Source: Nageia nagi (Eukaryota > Pinophyta). From it: a stretch of DNA of 64,000 bases. Position 1 is the first letter of the stretch. Every line of letters starts with the position of its first letter. The stretch is taken from contig JBITNC010000001.1 of NCBI GenBank assembly GCA_050084985.1, forward strand, positions 103,292,001-103,356,000, read 5' to 3'. Position numbers and translations under genes: made by a program. Of this stretch, positions 10,530-22,582 are shown piece by piece. Below the pieces are notes generated by a model, which ran no database searches, was not told the origin of the DNA, and saw only the letters and a list, made by a program, of their open reading frames with translations.

Positions 10530-11965
10530 AGGTGAGGGTAGAGCTCCCTCACCTGATAAACTACATACCACTTGGCCTTATATGGGTGTTGGACCTTTAA
10601 TATGATACACCACACCTCATGTTCACAACTACAAGATGATATTTTATTATTTTCCAATACTACAACCTATGATAAAATACTCATGTTCTCAGAGGCTAAA
10701 TCCTTAACTGATGGTAACATAACACTTGTATCTTCTATAGCCAAAGATGGTTTATACAACTTCAAATTTTGAACATTAATAATAGAATAAATTTACATAT
10801 AAGTTGGTAGGTCTAACCAAAAGGCATTATCACCAACTTTTCTAACGATAGTGAATAGTCCATACCTTATTGGTTTCAATTTTTTCCCCTTACCAGGTTG
10901 TCTCTCCTCTCTAGGATGAAGCCATACTTGATCCCCAACCTAAAACTTGTGATCCATTATATGATGATCATGACTTTCCTTGTACTTAGACTAACTCTTC
11001 TCCAATTGTTCCTTCACCTTCTAATAAATAAACCTAATCCTCTCAATAAAATTCTTAGCCTGCTCCTCCTCATTATGAAGAATAGAATCCCCATCACTAG
11101 TTGAAGCAAAGGCCATATCAAAAGATGAATTTGGAAAATAACCAAAACATGTCTCAAAAGGAGATATATTAGTACAAGAGTGTATATCTTGATTATATGA
11201 ATGTTGTATATAACTCACATGTTCATCCCAAGTCTTAGGATACTTACCATAATAACCTCATAAAATATGTACCACTATCTCGTCTACCACTTTCATTTAG
11301 CCATCTATTTGTGGATGAAAATTTGTACTCCTCTTTAACTTAGTGTCCATCCTTTCCCATAAAGAAGTCCAAAATTTTTGAAGAAATGTAGAATCTTTGT
11401 TAAAAATGATAGAAATAGGAAGACCAAAATGTACCCACACATAACTAAAGAAAAGATTAGCTGCTTCTTGACCTATCATGATCTTTTTACAAGGAATTAG
11501 TATGCACATTTTACTAAATTGATCCAAAACCACATACAAGTAATCATATCCTCTTTTATAAATAGGTAAACCTCTAACAAAATCCATAGAAATGCTTTCC
11601 AATGGTCTTGTAATCCAACTTCGTATTACTTGGTTTGCTAACACTACATAACAATACTTTTACAAATTAGCAAGAGTTTTACCAATACCAAAGTGTCCTA
11701 AAATACGAGAAGTGTGAGCTTCCCTAATAATATCATTCTTCTCACCTTTTGTAATACAAATTTTTCCCAAATCATAAAGTAATCCATCATGCATATAAAA
11801 GTCAATATTTTTACTCTCATTACCAATACTCAATCTATGATAGATATTTTGGAAATCAGGATCATCAACATATTTTTCTTTATAACCTTCTTGCATCAAA
11901 GAACTATTTTGCATAATTACAATAGCTACAACTATTAGAGGTCTAGATAACATATCAACAATATT
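10530..11965 (-). pseudogene. Gypsy integrase with degenerate C-terminal chromodomain
   Basis: Reads from 11,953 (zinc-binding start, DIIREAHTSRILGHFG) into the core (11,644-11,297), with SMDFVRGLP as the first acidic motif. At the second, family SDRD is FNKD, so the catalytic Asp is Asn. The third region reads NFHPQIDG, a stop, then MKVV, so Glu is Lys. After the core come SYIQHSYNQDIHSCTNISPFE and a GPF/Y-like stretch, KLKPIRYGLFTIVRKVGDNAF. The end contains HPYKAKWYVVYQVRELYPHL, which fits the last strand and helix of a plant chromodomain. A chromodomain would direct insertion to marked chromatin. Two catalytic acids are lost. Confidence 0.85.
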
Positions 11966-13245
11966 ATTTTGTCAACCCTTTTTATACTTAATCATCAAAT
12001 TAAATTGTTTCCAAACTCCCATCCAACAAAAATATCTTGATTTTTGCAATTTAGATTGTGATTGTAGATATTGTAAGGGTTGATGATATGTATGTATTAT
12101 TGTCTCTTTATGAACCAAATAGTGTTTCCATTTTTTCATACTTTGAACTAATGCAAATAACTCTTTATCATAGATGGGATAGTTTCTTATCACACTGTTA
12201 AACATCTCTAAGTGATAAAAATATTGGATGTCTTTCCTATAGAAAAATTGCACCCATAGCACAATCAATTGCATCAATTTTAATTTCAAAATATTTTTGA
12301 TGATTAGGAAAAGCAAGAACTTGAGAATTCCTAATTTTCTTCTTAAGCAAATCAAAAGCATGTTGTTCTTTTTCTCCCCACTAAGACCCATGGTTCTTCC
12401 CTATAATAGCATGGAGTGGAGAAGCCATAAAAGAAAAATTAACAATAAACTTACATAAATATTGTATAGCTCCAAGAAAACTCCTTATTTTTATCAAATT
12501 AGTGGGATTAGGCCATTTCACCATAGCCTCTACTTTGGTAGGATCTATCTTCAATTGGCCTTCACCTACAATGTGGCCTAGATAGATTAAGCTTTTCCTA
12601 CCAAACTCACATTTAGAAATTTTCAAATAGAGTTTATCTTCCATTAAAAATTCAAACACTTTATGAATGTGCACCACATGATCATTCCAATCATTGTTGT
12701 AAATAAGAATATCATCTAAATACACAATAACAAAATTATCAATAAAAGTTATCAAAATCTCATTCATCACTCTCATAAACGAAATGGTAAAACCAACCAC
12801 TCAAAAAACCCTTATTTAGTTTTAAAATTAGTTTTCCAAACATCCTCTTCTTTAATCCATACTTGATGATAACCACTCCTTAAATTAAGTTTTGTAAAGA
12901 GTCTAGCATTTTGCAATTGGTCTATTAAATCATCAATCTGTGGTAATGGATATCGATTTTTAACTATGATTTTGTTTAATGCCCTATAATCCACACACAT
13001 ACATCAAATTCCATATTTCTTTGGAATTATAACAATAGGAGAACCACATGATGAGGTGCTAGGCCTAATGAGTCCTTAATCTAATAATTCCCTAACTTGT
13101 TTCTTAATTTCTTCACTTTCCATGATAGAATGTCTATGTAAGCTAATATTAGGAAGTGCTACATTAGGATGAAATTTAATTTCATGTTGTATATCTCTTT
13201 TAGATGGAATTTCGATAGGTATTTGAAACAAATACTCAAATTTAG
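11966..13245 (-). pseudogene. Gypsy reverse transcriptase and RNase H
   Basis: Readable pieces at 13,000-12,812 and 12,800-12,381 joined by a frameshift, then 12,391-11,972. RT motifs are [33 protein letters not shown] and an intact YLDDILIY box near 12,700-12,730. IYLGHIVGEGQLKIDPTKV marks the thumb. The RNase H part shows FPNHQKYFEIKIDA, IRNYPIYDKELFALV and a remnant of the primer-grip region. The intact catalytic box contrasts with the several stops and frameshifts elsewhere; the copy is dead. Confidence 0.9.
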
Positions 13246-13379
13246 ATATTACCTCTTTAACTTATTTGTATTGAGGTTCACATTCACCAAAAGCCTTAAT
13301 GATTTTCACTTCATTTTGAGATCTCACCATTGCAAGTGAAAACATTTATCCTATATTAATAAGTCCCTTTTCTTGTCTT

Positions 13380-13810
13380 GCAATAATCAAAGAAATATTC
13401 TTCTTATTTTATGAGTACTAAATATATATTCAATTCCATCCTTTATGATTCTATATTTATTTTCCTTTATATAAAACAAAGCATTTTTATCCCACATATA
13501 AAGAATTATAAGCACAATCCCACAAATATCCAAAGGAACAACATCAAGTAAAACTTCATCTATGAAATCCTTGTTAATTCCAAATTTTAATTTGCATTTT
13601 TGAGTTACCTCTAACTTGGACATTTTATGAACCCATCCCAATGGATATGGGTGTGGATGTAGTTGAGTAGTGAGTGCAAGTGATCTAACATATCCCTCTA
13701 CAATTAAGTTAGCTTGTGAACCAAGATCAAATAATGTATCAATCCTTATTTTCTTAGCTTGTATTTTGATGTGAAAAAGTTAATTTTTTTTTCTTTTCCT
13801 TATCTTCATT
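13380..13810 (-). pseudogene. Gypsy aspartic protease
   Basis: The active site reads LFDLGSQANLI (usual LFDTGSQANLI): the catalytic Asp is kept but Thr is Leu. It is followed by YPLGWVHKMSKLEVTQKCKLKF and VLLDVVPLDICGIVL, the beta-strand pattern of plant chromovirus proteases. The best open piece is 13,641-13,387. It sits between gag and RT and would process the Gag-Pol precursor. Confidence 0.75.
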
Positions 13811-13879
13811 AGGTGTATTATGCAAGACCATACATGTCAGACTCTCATCTACATCAAAACCATCTTCTATTTCTTTTGC

Positions 13880-14830
13880 AATAGTATTTTCTTATTTCTT
13901 TTTGCCTTTAGATTTAGGGTGTAATTTAGGATGCAATTTCCAATAGTTAGCCTTATTCTTCTATAGTTTTCCCTTTATCTTTCCCTTTGCCTTTATTCTT
14001 TTCAGAATTATTATTATTAAAAGCATGTTTCTTATTTCCATCCCTTACAAAATTTCCCCTTTCTTATAATTATTTAGATTGAATATAAACTTTATCCAAT
14101 TTAGTTGGATCAAACATCAATAATGTATGTTTCAAATAATTGTGCAACGCACCAATATACTTAAGAGGAGTATCTTAGGAATCAAGAGAAATACCTAGTA
14201 TTGTAACTCTTTTCCAAAACTTTGTAGTGTATTCTTGCACACTCTATCCTTTGCCTTGATGGCAACTTTACCATTCCATAACTACTTTTTGAGAATAGCC
14301 TAATGAATAAAATTTATCTCTAAGCAATTGTACAAAATCAGTCCAAGAAGCAACATAAGCCTTAAGTGATTCATTCTCACTTTGTAAATGACTTTCCCAC
14401 TAAACAAGTGTAGTACCACCCATTTTAAGTGTTGCTAATTGAATTTTATCATCATATATTACAATACATTGTATTCTACAATAAACCATAATTTGCTTTA
14501 TCCAATGGTCTATTTTTTCAGTGTTTTCACTAGTAAATGTAGATAAATTAAATTTAACTTCTAATTTTAAAGGAGAACTTTGAAAGAAATTGTTTGTATT
14601 CTCATTGTTCAATTTGTTACATTTCACTTGTTTCACCTTCAATTTTCTTGTATTGCTGGTCTTGAAAATGTTGAAATTGTAGAGACATTTTTTGAAATAT
14701 TATTGTGAGATAAGCAATTTTCTTTTCCACATTATCTCCACCTTCACTAGCCATGGTTGCAAGTTCTCTTTCATTCTTCAACCAAATCTTGGAACCAATT
14801 TCTAGATCTCCTTCCACAATATCCCCTTGT
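13880..14830 (-). pseudogene. Gypsy gag
   Basis: Open pieces at 14,817-14,617 and 14,642-14,400 plus readable sequence downstream. KIDHWIKQIMVYC, KIQLATLKMGGTTLVWWES and SVQEYTTKFWKRV match the retrotransposon gag core, with several TAG stops in place of sense codons. After a basic, Asn/Lys-rich linker the phrase NYWKLHPKLHPKSKGKK near 13,890-13,940 corresponds to the knuckle end NCWKLHP, with Cys changed to Tyr. A start codon is plausible at 14,817. Confidence 0.75.
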
Positions 14831-14924
14831 CATTTCTTTCTCTTGGTATTCATGCAATAATAATTCCAAAATACCTAACAAAAATCCTATCCAAAATATA
14901 GATTAAATCCTAAGAAAATAATTT

Positions 14925-14935
14925 CTCTGATACCA
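14925..14935 (-). other. Primer binding site (initiator tRNA-Met)
   Basis: TGGTATCAGAG on the reverse strand, a few bases inside the 5' LTR end. It is complementary to the 3' end of plant initiator tRNA-Met, the usual primer for minus-strand synthesis in copia elements and chromoviruses. No mismatch is visible. Confidence 0.85.
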
Positions 14936-14939
14936 AACT

Positions 14940-15816
14940 TGATCCCTAATTTAAAAGATTAAAATTTAACTTCAATCCTTCCCAAGGATCATTCAACACT
15001 TAATTATTTTAAGTTCTTGTAAAATGGAAGTTTTAAAGAATTAAAATGAAAAAACTAGAGAAGAGCAATATTCCAAACCACATAGAGATAAGATAATTTT
15101 ACTTGGTTCAACCAATGTGAGCTACATCTAGCACAAAAGCTCTCTTTAATCAATGGGTGGAATCATGTACAAAGACCTCCATAGTCCTCCAACATCTCTT
15201 CTAACTTTCACATTCACAATAAAACTATAAATAATATAAAATGCTAACTTCAAACTCTCCAAAATGCTTCCTCTTGAACACATCTAACTAGCCTCTTTTT
15301 TATAACAAAATTTGCACTTAATTTTAGAGTGTTTTACAACTAGGATCCAATAAAGATATTTAACAAACATCTTAGTTGCTCAATTTTAGGTACAAAAACC
15401 AATTAAAAATAAGCGAATACTTAAATACATGATAATATCACTCAATGGGGTAGACTCAATGAGAAAATGCCACTTGGCAACTTGTAAATAATCTAAACTC
15501 ACAATTTGGCCTCCAAATGCCCTCCATTTCATTAACAAAATTGTAAACTAAAAATCCAATAATGTTTGATCATGAAGTTAGTTTCACAAATTGTAAAAAG
15601 TGTCAAAAAGAGGACAAGGATCTCTAAAAAATTATATAATATTTTTTCTTACATTTTTTTTGCAAACACACAACCTTTAAAACACCATAACTTGCGTAAA
15701 TAGGATCAAATTTTTGATCCAAAAGGCATTGAAAAGCTTGTGACAAGCTAAACATGTTAAATACACTGAACAAGAATTTTCTAAAAACTGAGAGGATCCA
15801 AAGTTTGGATAATTCA
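14940..15816 (-). repeat. 5' LTR of the chromovirus
   Basis: Pairs with 9,590-10,477. On the element's strand it begins TGAATTATCC and ends in GGGATCA just before the primer site. It carries the same landmarks as the 3' LTR with scattered substitutions and small indels. I do not see an unambiguous TATA box. Confidence 0.85.
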
Positions 15817-15960
15817 TTATTGAGATTATTATTCAGATAAATTATCTAATTTATGGGATATGATCTCTATTGAACATATATTATACAATAGTTACAATAT
15901 CTTTTTCAAAGTGTTGTATTATATTTTTTTAGGCTTAATCATGATCAAATATTATACTTT

Positions 15961-16209
15961 TTTTTATAACAATAGGTGTCAATTGGAGCCAATAGTCCTC
16001 TCAGATCGATGCTGCTACTCACAAATTACACAACTTAGATAAAACATAGGTTCTTTACATGAGGGCTTTTATCTAGGCCCTACAAACTAGTAATAATATA
16101 GCTAAAACATGTTTGTAGTACCACCTAGAAGCCATCAAGGGATTTGAACTTATGACTTCCTCTTGTCAATTTGAATCACTTTACCACCATGGTGTCTCCT
16201 TCAGGACAT
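15961..16209 (-). mobile_element. tRNA-derived SINE with 12-bp target duplication
   Basis: On the reverse strand the head carries an A-box-like GGTGGTAAAGTG and a B-box-like AGTTCAAATCC about 45 bases further on, the internal Pol III promoter of a tRNA. An unrelated body follows, and the 3' end is TTATAAAAAAA. The element is flanked by the perfect direct repeat ATATTATACTTT at 15,949-15,960 and 16,210-16,221, which fixes both ends. Total length is about 249 bases. SINEs are mobilised by LINE enzymes; the LINE at 26-45 kb shows such machinery existed in this genome. I cannot name the family. Confidence 0.8.
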
Positions 16210-16221
16210 ATATTATACTTT

Positions 16222-17040
16222 TACTATTAGATAATTACAAAGTATTCTCTTTTATCACCCACATTAATTCATAATAGCCTATACATTATACTTTCTTAAA
16301 ACTTAGTAGTGATTTATAAAACTAAAATAATATTCCTATCTTATATGTATTCTTGAAATTATCACTAGAATGCCTATGTTATATCAATAATTATTTGAGG
16401 TGAATTTCATTTAGAGACATTTTTTTTATAGGTTAAGAATGCAGTTATTGTTTTCCTTTTATATTTTGAAGATTATTCTTAAATTATCACTTCTTTATGT
16501 ATTTATATATGTTATGAAATATCATTCTTAATACTTGGATAGTGTAAAATTATATGTGATAAGTAAGATCTATTTAGGTGTATGCATTGATTTTCTTAGA
16601 AAACAAGGCTTTAATATGGTCCACTTTTTTAGTGTAATAAAACATAGACACTATTATCATTAGCAAAGTATATGCACTAATTGCAAGATAATCAATAAGA
16701 AATATTCAAGTTGTTAGGATATTATAAAATATCTTAGAAGACATTCATTGATATGTTACAAGAATTTATATTATATGAAATGTTATTTAAAACTCTTTTA
16801 TACAATATAAACTTGCAAGAAATGTTAGAGGAAATGTTATGTTATATATTATCAAGTATTTTGTCCAGATTTTAGATATATAGTACACATGTATATATAG
16901 TATTCTATTTCTATTTATTGAGTTTATTTCTATTTCTATGTAATTGCTAATGTTTGTAGGTGACCTTTTATGATAATGGATTAGTCAAATGAGCTATATT
17001 GTATAGGTGATTTATTGATTCATTGAATTATGTTAACCAA
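16222..17040. other. AT-rich stretch, nothing recognised
   Basis: About 800 bases without a coding trace, LTR pairing or tRNA-like box that I can see. Confidence 0.4.
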
Positions 17041-18950
17041 AATATCCACATAATTCATCCTCTTCACCCCCACCTCTACCTCTATCCCCTCCACATCAAG
17101 ATCCCCCACCCCAACCCACTAACATTGATGAGGATATCTTGCAATATACTATTGCCTAAAATATCAATATCTTATAGGAAAAAATAAATAGCATCCAAAA
17201 TATCCATAATGACTTGAGCAATATTGTATGGTTTATATCTTTGATGCAAGGCATAATTGATACCGCTAGATCCATAGATGGGGATATGTATGGTTTTTAG
17301 GCATGGAGAGAGAGGATGGGTGAGAATTATTCATATGGTCTCTCCATGCAAGAGATCAATAAGTTTCATATTACTAAATCCACCATAGCTCTCTATTTCA
17401 TTGATACTAGGACTAGAGAACCCATTACACCTACTAAATCAAGAATTCCATATTACTGATGTACCCATTCATAGATATCTAAGAATTTTTGGGATCGATG
17501 GTGGATGATTTTTGATAAACCACCACACTCTAAATACGATATCTTGATGTATTTTTGGGGGAAATTATGGGTGTAGTTTGAAATGAATATGAAATGTAAT
17601 CAAGATATTGGTAGTGGGTCGAGATAACATAAACTAGGGACATGAGTTGATCTAAATTTATCCATGTATCCTCTACCTCTCATAACTCCTCCCACTCCTC
17701 TTATTCTTGCACCTGCTTATCATTAGGCAATGGTTTCAATATTGGGAGCTTTGAGCTAGCTTTCATACAATCTCACTAAACAAGCTACCCATGTGGTAGC
17801 TAATTTTAGTAATCATAGAGATGATGGAGTAGTTAGTGGAGTTTTTCCTCATGTATGCCAAAGTTACAGTGAGGTATGTCTTGGTCCCACTTCAAATGTT
17901 GTACTATCTTATACGGAGAAGCTATCATTGGACCATGTTAATCTTACTAGTACATAGCTACATGTACCTTATTTTAAGTGTGTTTAATGTACATGTGTTT
18001 CTAATTTAATAAGAAATATGTACACTTAATTTAAATTATAAATACCTTTATATATATATTTTTTTGATGTAGATAATGGAACCCTCCACATCAAATGCAT
18101 TTCATAGGTGTTATATAGTCTTGAATCCTAAACCTCTTGGTACACCTTCTAAGGTAAATAAATATATTGATTTTAAATTTCATGTTAATTTTTTTATATA
18201 TACAAATGTATGCTTAAATATTTTTTTCTATTCTAGGGAGGTCCTACAATGGCAATATTCAACCTACCAAAGGAAGTGTCGATGGCTCCTCCAATGTCCA
18301 CCATTCTGTAGTTAGATGCTCAGACATCTACACCATTTTAGGTCATATTTTAAAATAGTTTACATGAGAACTAAAATAATAATTTGTATGTGTGGATATA
18401 TGTTATCAAAATATTATTTCTATTACAAGTAGGTCTCATGATGAATAAATTTGACCAACTAGAGGGTATGCTCAATGGATCCTCTAATGTCCATTGTTCC
18501 ACAATTTGGTACTCAAACATTTATACCATTTATGGTAATTTTTAAAATAAAATTTTGTATGTGGATGCAATTTGTAGTTATTAGAAGATATATATTTTAA
18601 AAATCTAATTTCTATGATTGTTCTTAATTTGATTTTGTAGGACATTATGTCTCAAGTTTTTATTTTCAATCAGACTAGTACACCACATGTGCATCAGGTA
18701 ATAGTGGCTAAGGGAGGAGCTAAACTAGCATGATTTGGTAATATTTATGCATTTTTGTAGTTTTTATAGATTAAAAAATTTAATTTAATATTTAAAGGAA
18801 TTAAAAATGTCAATGATAATATCTGATAAGTTAAGTTTCTTTTTGTTGTACAACATGGAGCATCTACATCAACTAGAAAGAAGAGGAGGATTGATGATGA
18901 AGACATATCTAGTCCTAGATAGATATATATAGGATTTATTATGTAGATGT
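17041..18950 (+). pseudogene. Unidentified multi-exon gene-like remnant with nuclear-type C terminus
   Basis: I do not recognise the family. A forward frame begins with a Pro-rich segment (SSSPPPLPLSPPHQDPPPQP, about 17,057-17,116), then DEDILQYTIA. A globular stretch follows with GIIDTARSIDGDMYGF and AWRERMGENYSYGLSMQEI (about 17,245-17,360). Most stops are TAG or single lesions. Exon-like pieces with AG/GT borders follow near 18,077-18,152 (MEPSTSNAFHRCYIVLNPK) and 18,240-18,345, then a diverged duplicate near 18,430-18,540. The end near 18,855-18,920 reads GASTSTRKKRRIDDEDISSP, like a nuclear localisation signal and acidic tail. This could be a plant nuclear protein or a transposon-encoded DNA-binding protein. 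Confidence 0.4.
18236..18545 (+). repeat. Tandem duplication of an exon-like segment
   Basis: A roughly 105-base segment (18,240-18,345) is repeated at about 18,430-18,540 with its flanking AT-rich DNA, at a period near 195 bases. Shared phrases include GGCTCCTCCAATGTCCA against GGATCCTCTAATGTCCA, and ACATCTACACCATTT against ACATTTATACCATTT. Both copies end at a GGT/GGTA that could serve as a splice donor. Confidence 0.55.
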
Positions 18951-19159
18951 TTTTTTATGTTAGTTGTAGATCATTATATATGTATATGGATTATTTGTGT
19001 ACTATGTTATTATTATGGACTATCGACTTTATGGACTATGGACTTTGGACTATGTTGATGATGTTATTGGATGGATGTTGTTATGTTTTTCCACATAATG
19101 ATTATGATGTTATGTATTTTCACATATTATTTTCACACAATATGTTATTCATATAATTA

Positions 19160-19236
19160 TTTTTTCCCTCCCCTTCACCCCCCTTCCTTCCCTCCCCTTC
19201 TGCTTCATCTCCCCTTTCCCTTTCCCTTATGTACAA
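19160..19236. repeat. Polypyrimidine tract
   Basis: About 75 bases are almost all C and T on the forward strand (CCCTCCCCTTCACCCCCCTT and similar). It is low complexity with no gene. Confidence 0.7.
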
Positions 19237-19765
19237 TTTTTTTATGGACACTATAAAATAGTATGTACAATATTTATCCCTTCATAAGAATCTATTATAA
19301 AGGAGTAGTTTGGAGTAAAAATAAGAAACATAATTATTACTATGTTCAAATTAAGGATTACAATATTTACTAGTAAGATAATTGAATATTTATAAGTTAA
19401 AGAATGAAATAAATTTTCAAAGAATATTTATAAGTTAAACATGAAATAAATGAAATAAAGTAAAAATGGTCCAAAAACTCTAAATGAAAAATATTATCTA
19501 CAAAAGGGAATTAGTAATTCAACTTAGCATAAAGGTAAAAATAGTCCAACAAATCTATGGACTACACATTAATTCATATGAAAATGATTTAAGTGAGGGA
19601 CATTGTATTATATCAATATTTTTCTACTTTTTATACTATTGTATATATAAATACATAAATTTATTTTTTGTAATTTAATAAGTACATTATTTTTCTATCC
19701 AAAAAGTTTAATTATTTACATAACATATAATAAAATTATACAACATATGCTAAAAAAATACTATA

Positions 19766-19825
19766 AGAGGGATACAACATATGCTAAATAACCTCAAATC
19801 ACATTGACATACAAAGGAAAATGAT
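19766..19825. repeat. 60-bp direct repeat, first copy
   Basis: Starts AGAGGGATACAACATATGCT and is matched by 21,901-21,960 at 57 of 60 positions. The sequence just outside the two copies does not match. Confidence 0.8.
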
Positions 19826-20356
19826 ATTATATAATACATAGTTATTCACATATTATCCATGGAGACTTAGAAAAGTATAAAAACTCTAAAGATCAATGTT
19901 GATTTCACCAATGTTAAGATGAAAGTTGAGAAAGATAAAATGATCAATCCTTTTACATGCATAATATCCTCTAGTACTTGTCAATAAATTTTGTCTTCAT
20001 CATCATCATACTGTTATGGTAAAATCATGTGTCCTCATAAAATATAGAAGTATCTTACTCATCTACTTTAATTAGGTAGAATTCTAAAAGTAGTGCTAGC
20101 GATAAAGATGGAATGGTTTAATATGGATTTAAAACATCTTTCTCATAGAAAAGTAGTTGATATTTAAGGGAAACTGAGATTATTATAGCTTAATATTTAC
20201 TAGCATTAGTTAGTATGATATTGATAAATAATAATGGGGCTAAAATACCATTGTTAATTCAATATAATTATATTATTTACACTACCTATGCATATATTTA
20301 TAATTTATTGGTTAATAAATTCATAAGTAACAGGTTTAAGAGAATATAATTAAGTG

Positions 20357-20430
20357 AAAACTACATTGCTTAAGTGCATATCTCATTGTTGAAAGGTTTC
20401 AAGTTCAAATTGCCTTGTTGTTGTATATTA
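20357..20430 (+). repeat. Weak tRNA-like (SINE-type) remnant
   Basis: TTGCTTAAGTGCATATC resembles an A box, and CAAGTTCAAATTGCC about 35 bases on resembles a B box. No target duplication or tail could be fixed. Confidence 0.3.
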
Positions 20431-21900
20431 TTAATGCAAGATAATCTAGATATGATGAGTGCAAGTAGGTCACCTTAACCTATTTAAACCTTAGTATATG
20501 GATGAAACTTACCAAGATCCATTTATTAGTAATATTTCATCCAAAGTATAGAATTTGATATCAAAAGATGATGTGATTATTTATGGCCATGAGATCCAAA
20601 TTAGTATGATTTGTATAAGAGTTGATACATTCACTAGAAGTGGTATCAAGGAAATGAATAATGAAACCTCCAAATATTTATTTGAAATTAGATTCAATGG
20701 AATACAAAACCAAGATAAAGGTGAGAGAATAGACTAACTCTTTTGAAATTAACTCTAGTAACTCAAATTGTGTACCATACAATGTTTGAATTTGTAATAA
20801 GTGAATAAATAGTTTATCTAAAATATTCTTAATTATTTAAAAATATTGTAATATTATTTTATTAAAATTAAAAATAATGGTGAAAAATATCATGAATAAA
20901 TTTCACCATTAGTAGATTTTGAGGATGTACATGTGGATGAGGTTCAAGACTCAATGATTGATATTATTAATAGAAAACCATCAAATATAATTTACTATTT
21001 TTCAAATAGATTTTTTTTTTTTTTAATTTCAATATATTTCAAACTATAATTGGTTAATACTAAGAAGTTTATGTTTTTTTTTGTACTTCATAAAATAAAG
21101 TAAATATTATTTTGATTGGATCCCATATTACTATCCTTCTACAACATCTAAATCCTTAGGCCCAAGATGTTTTTGTTTCTTATATTCAAAATATGGTAAA
21201 ATATTAAATATTATCAAAATATATAATTTTACTAAATGATAAAATATTTTTTCCCAATTGCTAGGATTGAAACTACAAGTTATAAACTAAAAACTATATA
21301 AGTTATCACTCTACATTACGCTAGATAAACTAGTTTGTATGAACAAGATAAATATGTAAACACAGTTAGATTCAAAAATAAAAAGAATAAAACTATATTA
21401 AAAATATTATTTATTCAACCTAATATAAATAAATCTAATTGGCTTTGCTATACTTAAGTGGATCCTTGTTTAACTAACAAAAAAGAACATTTCATTTATC
21501 TACTTACCTAACTAAATCAAATTTTATACATTACAAAACTAGAGTTGAATATTTCATTACTAAGGAGGTAAAGGTAGTAAGAAAAATTGATTGAAATTTA
21601 ATCATGCTATATCAATTAAATAGCTTTATAGTTGTAGACTAGCTTGGATCATAAATTGTAATCCATTTTTATACCTAAGATTAATGGAATATGTGATAAT
21701 AGAGTCCTTTTCTCATTGAAAACTAACAATTTTGACTTTAACTTAATTCTATTTTAAGATTATAATAAAATTAAATTTTATAATTACTTTATTGAAAAAT
21801 ACATTGTCTTTTTATTAATAATATATATGTTATATAATACTAAAAATAATAAAATATGTTATGATGTACATAAGACTCTTCAAGAATTTATCAATTTGTT

Positions 21901-21960
21901 AGAGGGATACAACATATGCTAAAGAACCTCAAATAACATTGAAATACAAAGGAAAATGAT
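21901..21960. repeat. 60-bp direct repeat, second copy
   Basis: Matches 19,766-19,825 at 57 of 60 positions. It is followed by an A-run and has different flanks. Confidence 0.8.
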
Positions 21961-22518
21961 AAAAAAAAATACATTTACCATCCACTTTCTAGCATGAGAA
22001 GGTCACATAGGATCACCTCAAGAAATTGATCATTTAAATTCCCTTATACTTGACTCTTCAATGGAGAATATTGTGAGACATGAGAAGGTATTTAGAAATA
22101 AGATAAGGTATTTAGAAAAGGGGATGGATAAAATTAAGGAAAAATATTCATTATTTAATGTTTTTAAGTCAACAAGAAAGGATATGAAACCAAAATATAT
22201 GAGACCTAGTGGGAGAATATTTAAGAGAAGAAAGAGAAGGAGATTCCTGAAGATAAATATAAATATCCTCAATTCATGCATACTATTATTATACATTGTA
22301 ATAAATTGAAATTAATCAAGACTTGTTCAATACTTGCTTTGTATCTTGGAAAGATGTAGGACTTATTAAAATTGATGCTACTTATTACATGAAGCTCAAA
22401 TTACCTAGATTATTAGATTCTCCTCTTCAATATATATTCTAACTTCCTTTTAAAAATGTAGGTGACTTTTGCATTTTGGAGAAAATTTACATAATTTAGA
22501 GGAAAGGTATGTTGTTTA

Positions 22519-22582
22519 TGGGAATTGAACCCACAACCATGTGGTTAAAATTCATGCACCCAACTAATTAAGCTAAGATAGT
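22519..22582 (-). repeat. tRNA-like remnant (SINE head or tRNA pseudogene)
   Basis: On the reverse strand TAGCTTAATTAGTTGGGTGC resembles a tRNA D-arm/A box. CATGGTTGTGGGTTCAATTC closes as an anticodon-3'/T-arm with a near-consensus B box, at the spacing of a real tRNA. The acceptor stem does not pair convincingly, so a SINE head or dead tRNA copy is more likely than a working tRNA. Confidence 0.5.

Larger units (their letters stand above)
9590..15816 (-). mobile_element. Ty3/gypsy chromovirus-like retrotransposon, both LTRs present
   Basis: A reverse-strand element of about 6.2 kb bounded by two homologous LTRs (14,940-15,816 at the 5' end and 9,590-10,477 at the 3' end). The internal order is primer site, gag, protease, RT, RNase H, integrase, then a C-terminal region that looks like a degenerate chromodomain. 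RT before integrase identifies Ty3/gypsy. The LTRs are about 85-90% alike by eye, so the insertion is old. No clear target duplication survives. All coding regions have stops and frameshifts. Confidence 0.9.
19260..22500. other. AT-rich stretch without a supported gene
   Basis: Very AT-rich. Open stretches exist (for example 20,555-20,737 and a Lys/Arg-rich one at 22,061-22,309), but neither has a recognisable domain and I would not call either a gene. The region holds a 60-base direct repeat and weak tRNA-like remnants, listed separately. Confidence 0.45.

Noticed and set aside
20555-20737. Small forward open frame of 60 codons
   Set aside because: No domain, no splice context and length expected by chance in this composition.
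22061-22309. Open stretch encoding a Lys/Arg-rich 82-residue peptide
   Set aside because: Overlapped by an equally long open frame on the other strand, composition explained by A-rich DNA, and no recognisable domain or neighbour supports a gene.
22519-22582. Functional tRNA gene
   Set aside because: A and B boxes are good, but the acceptor stem does not pair and the anticodon arm is unclear; a SINE head or dead copy is more likely.
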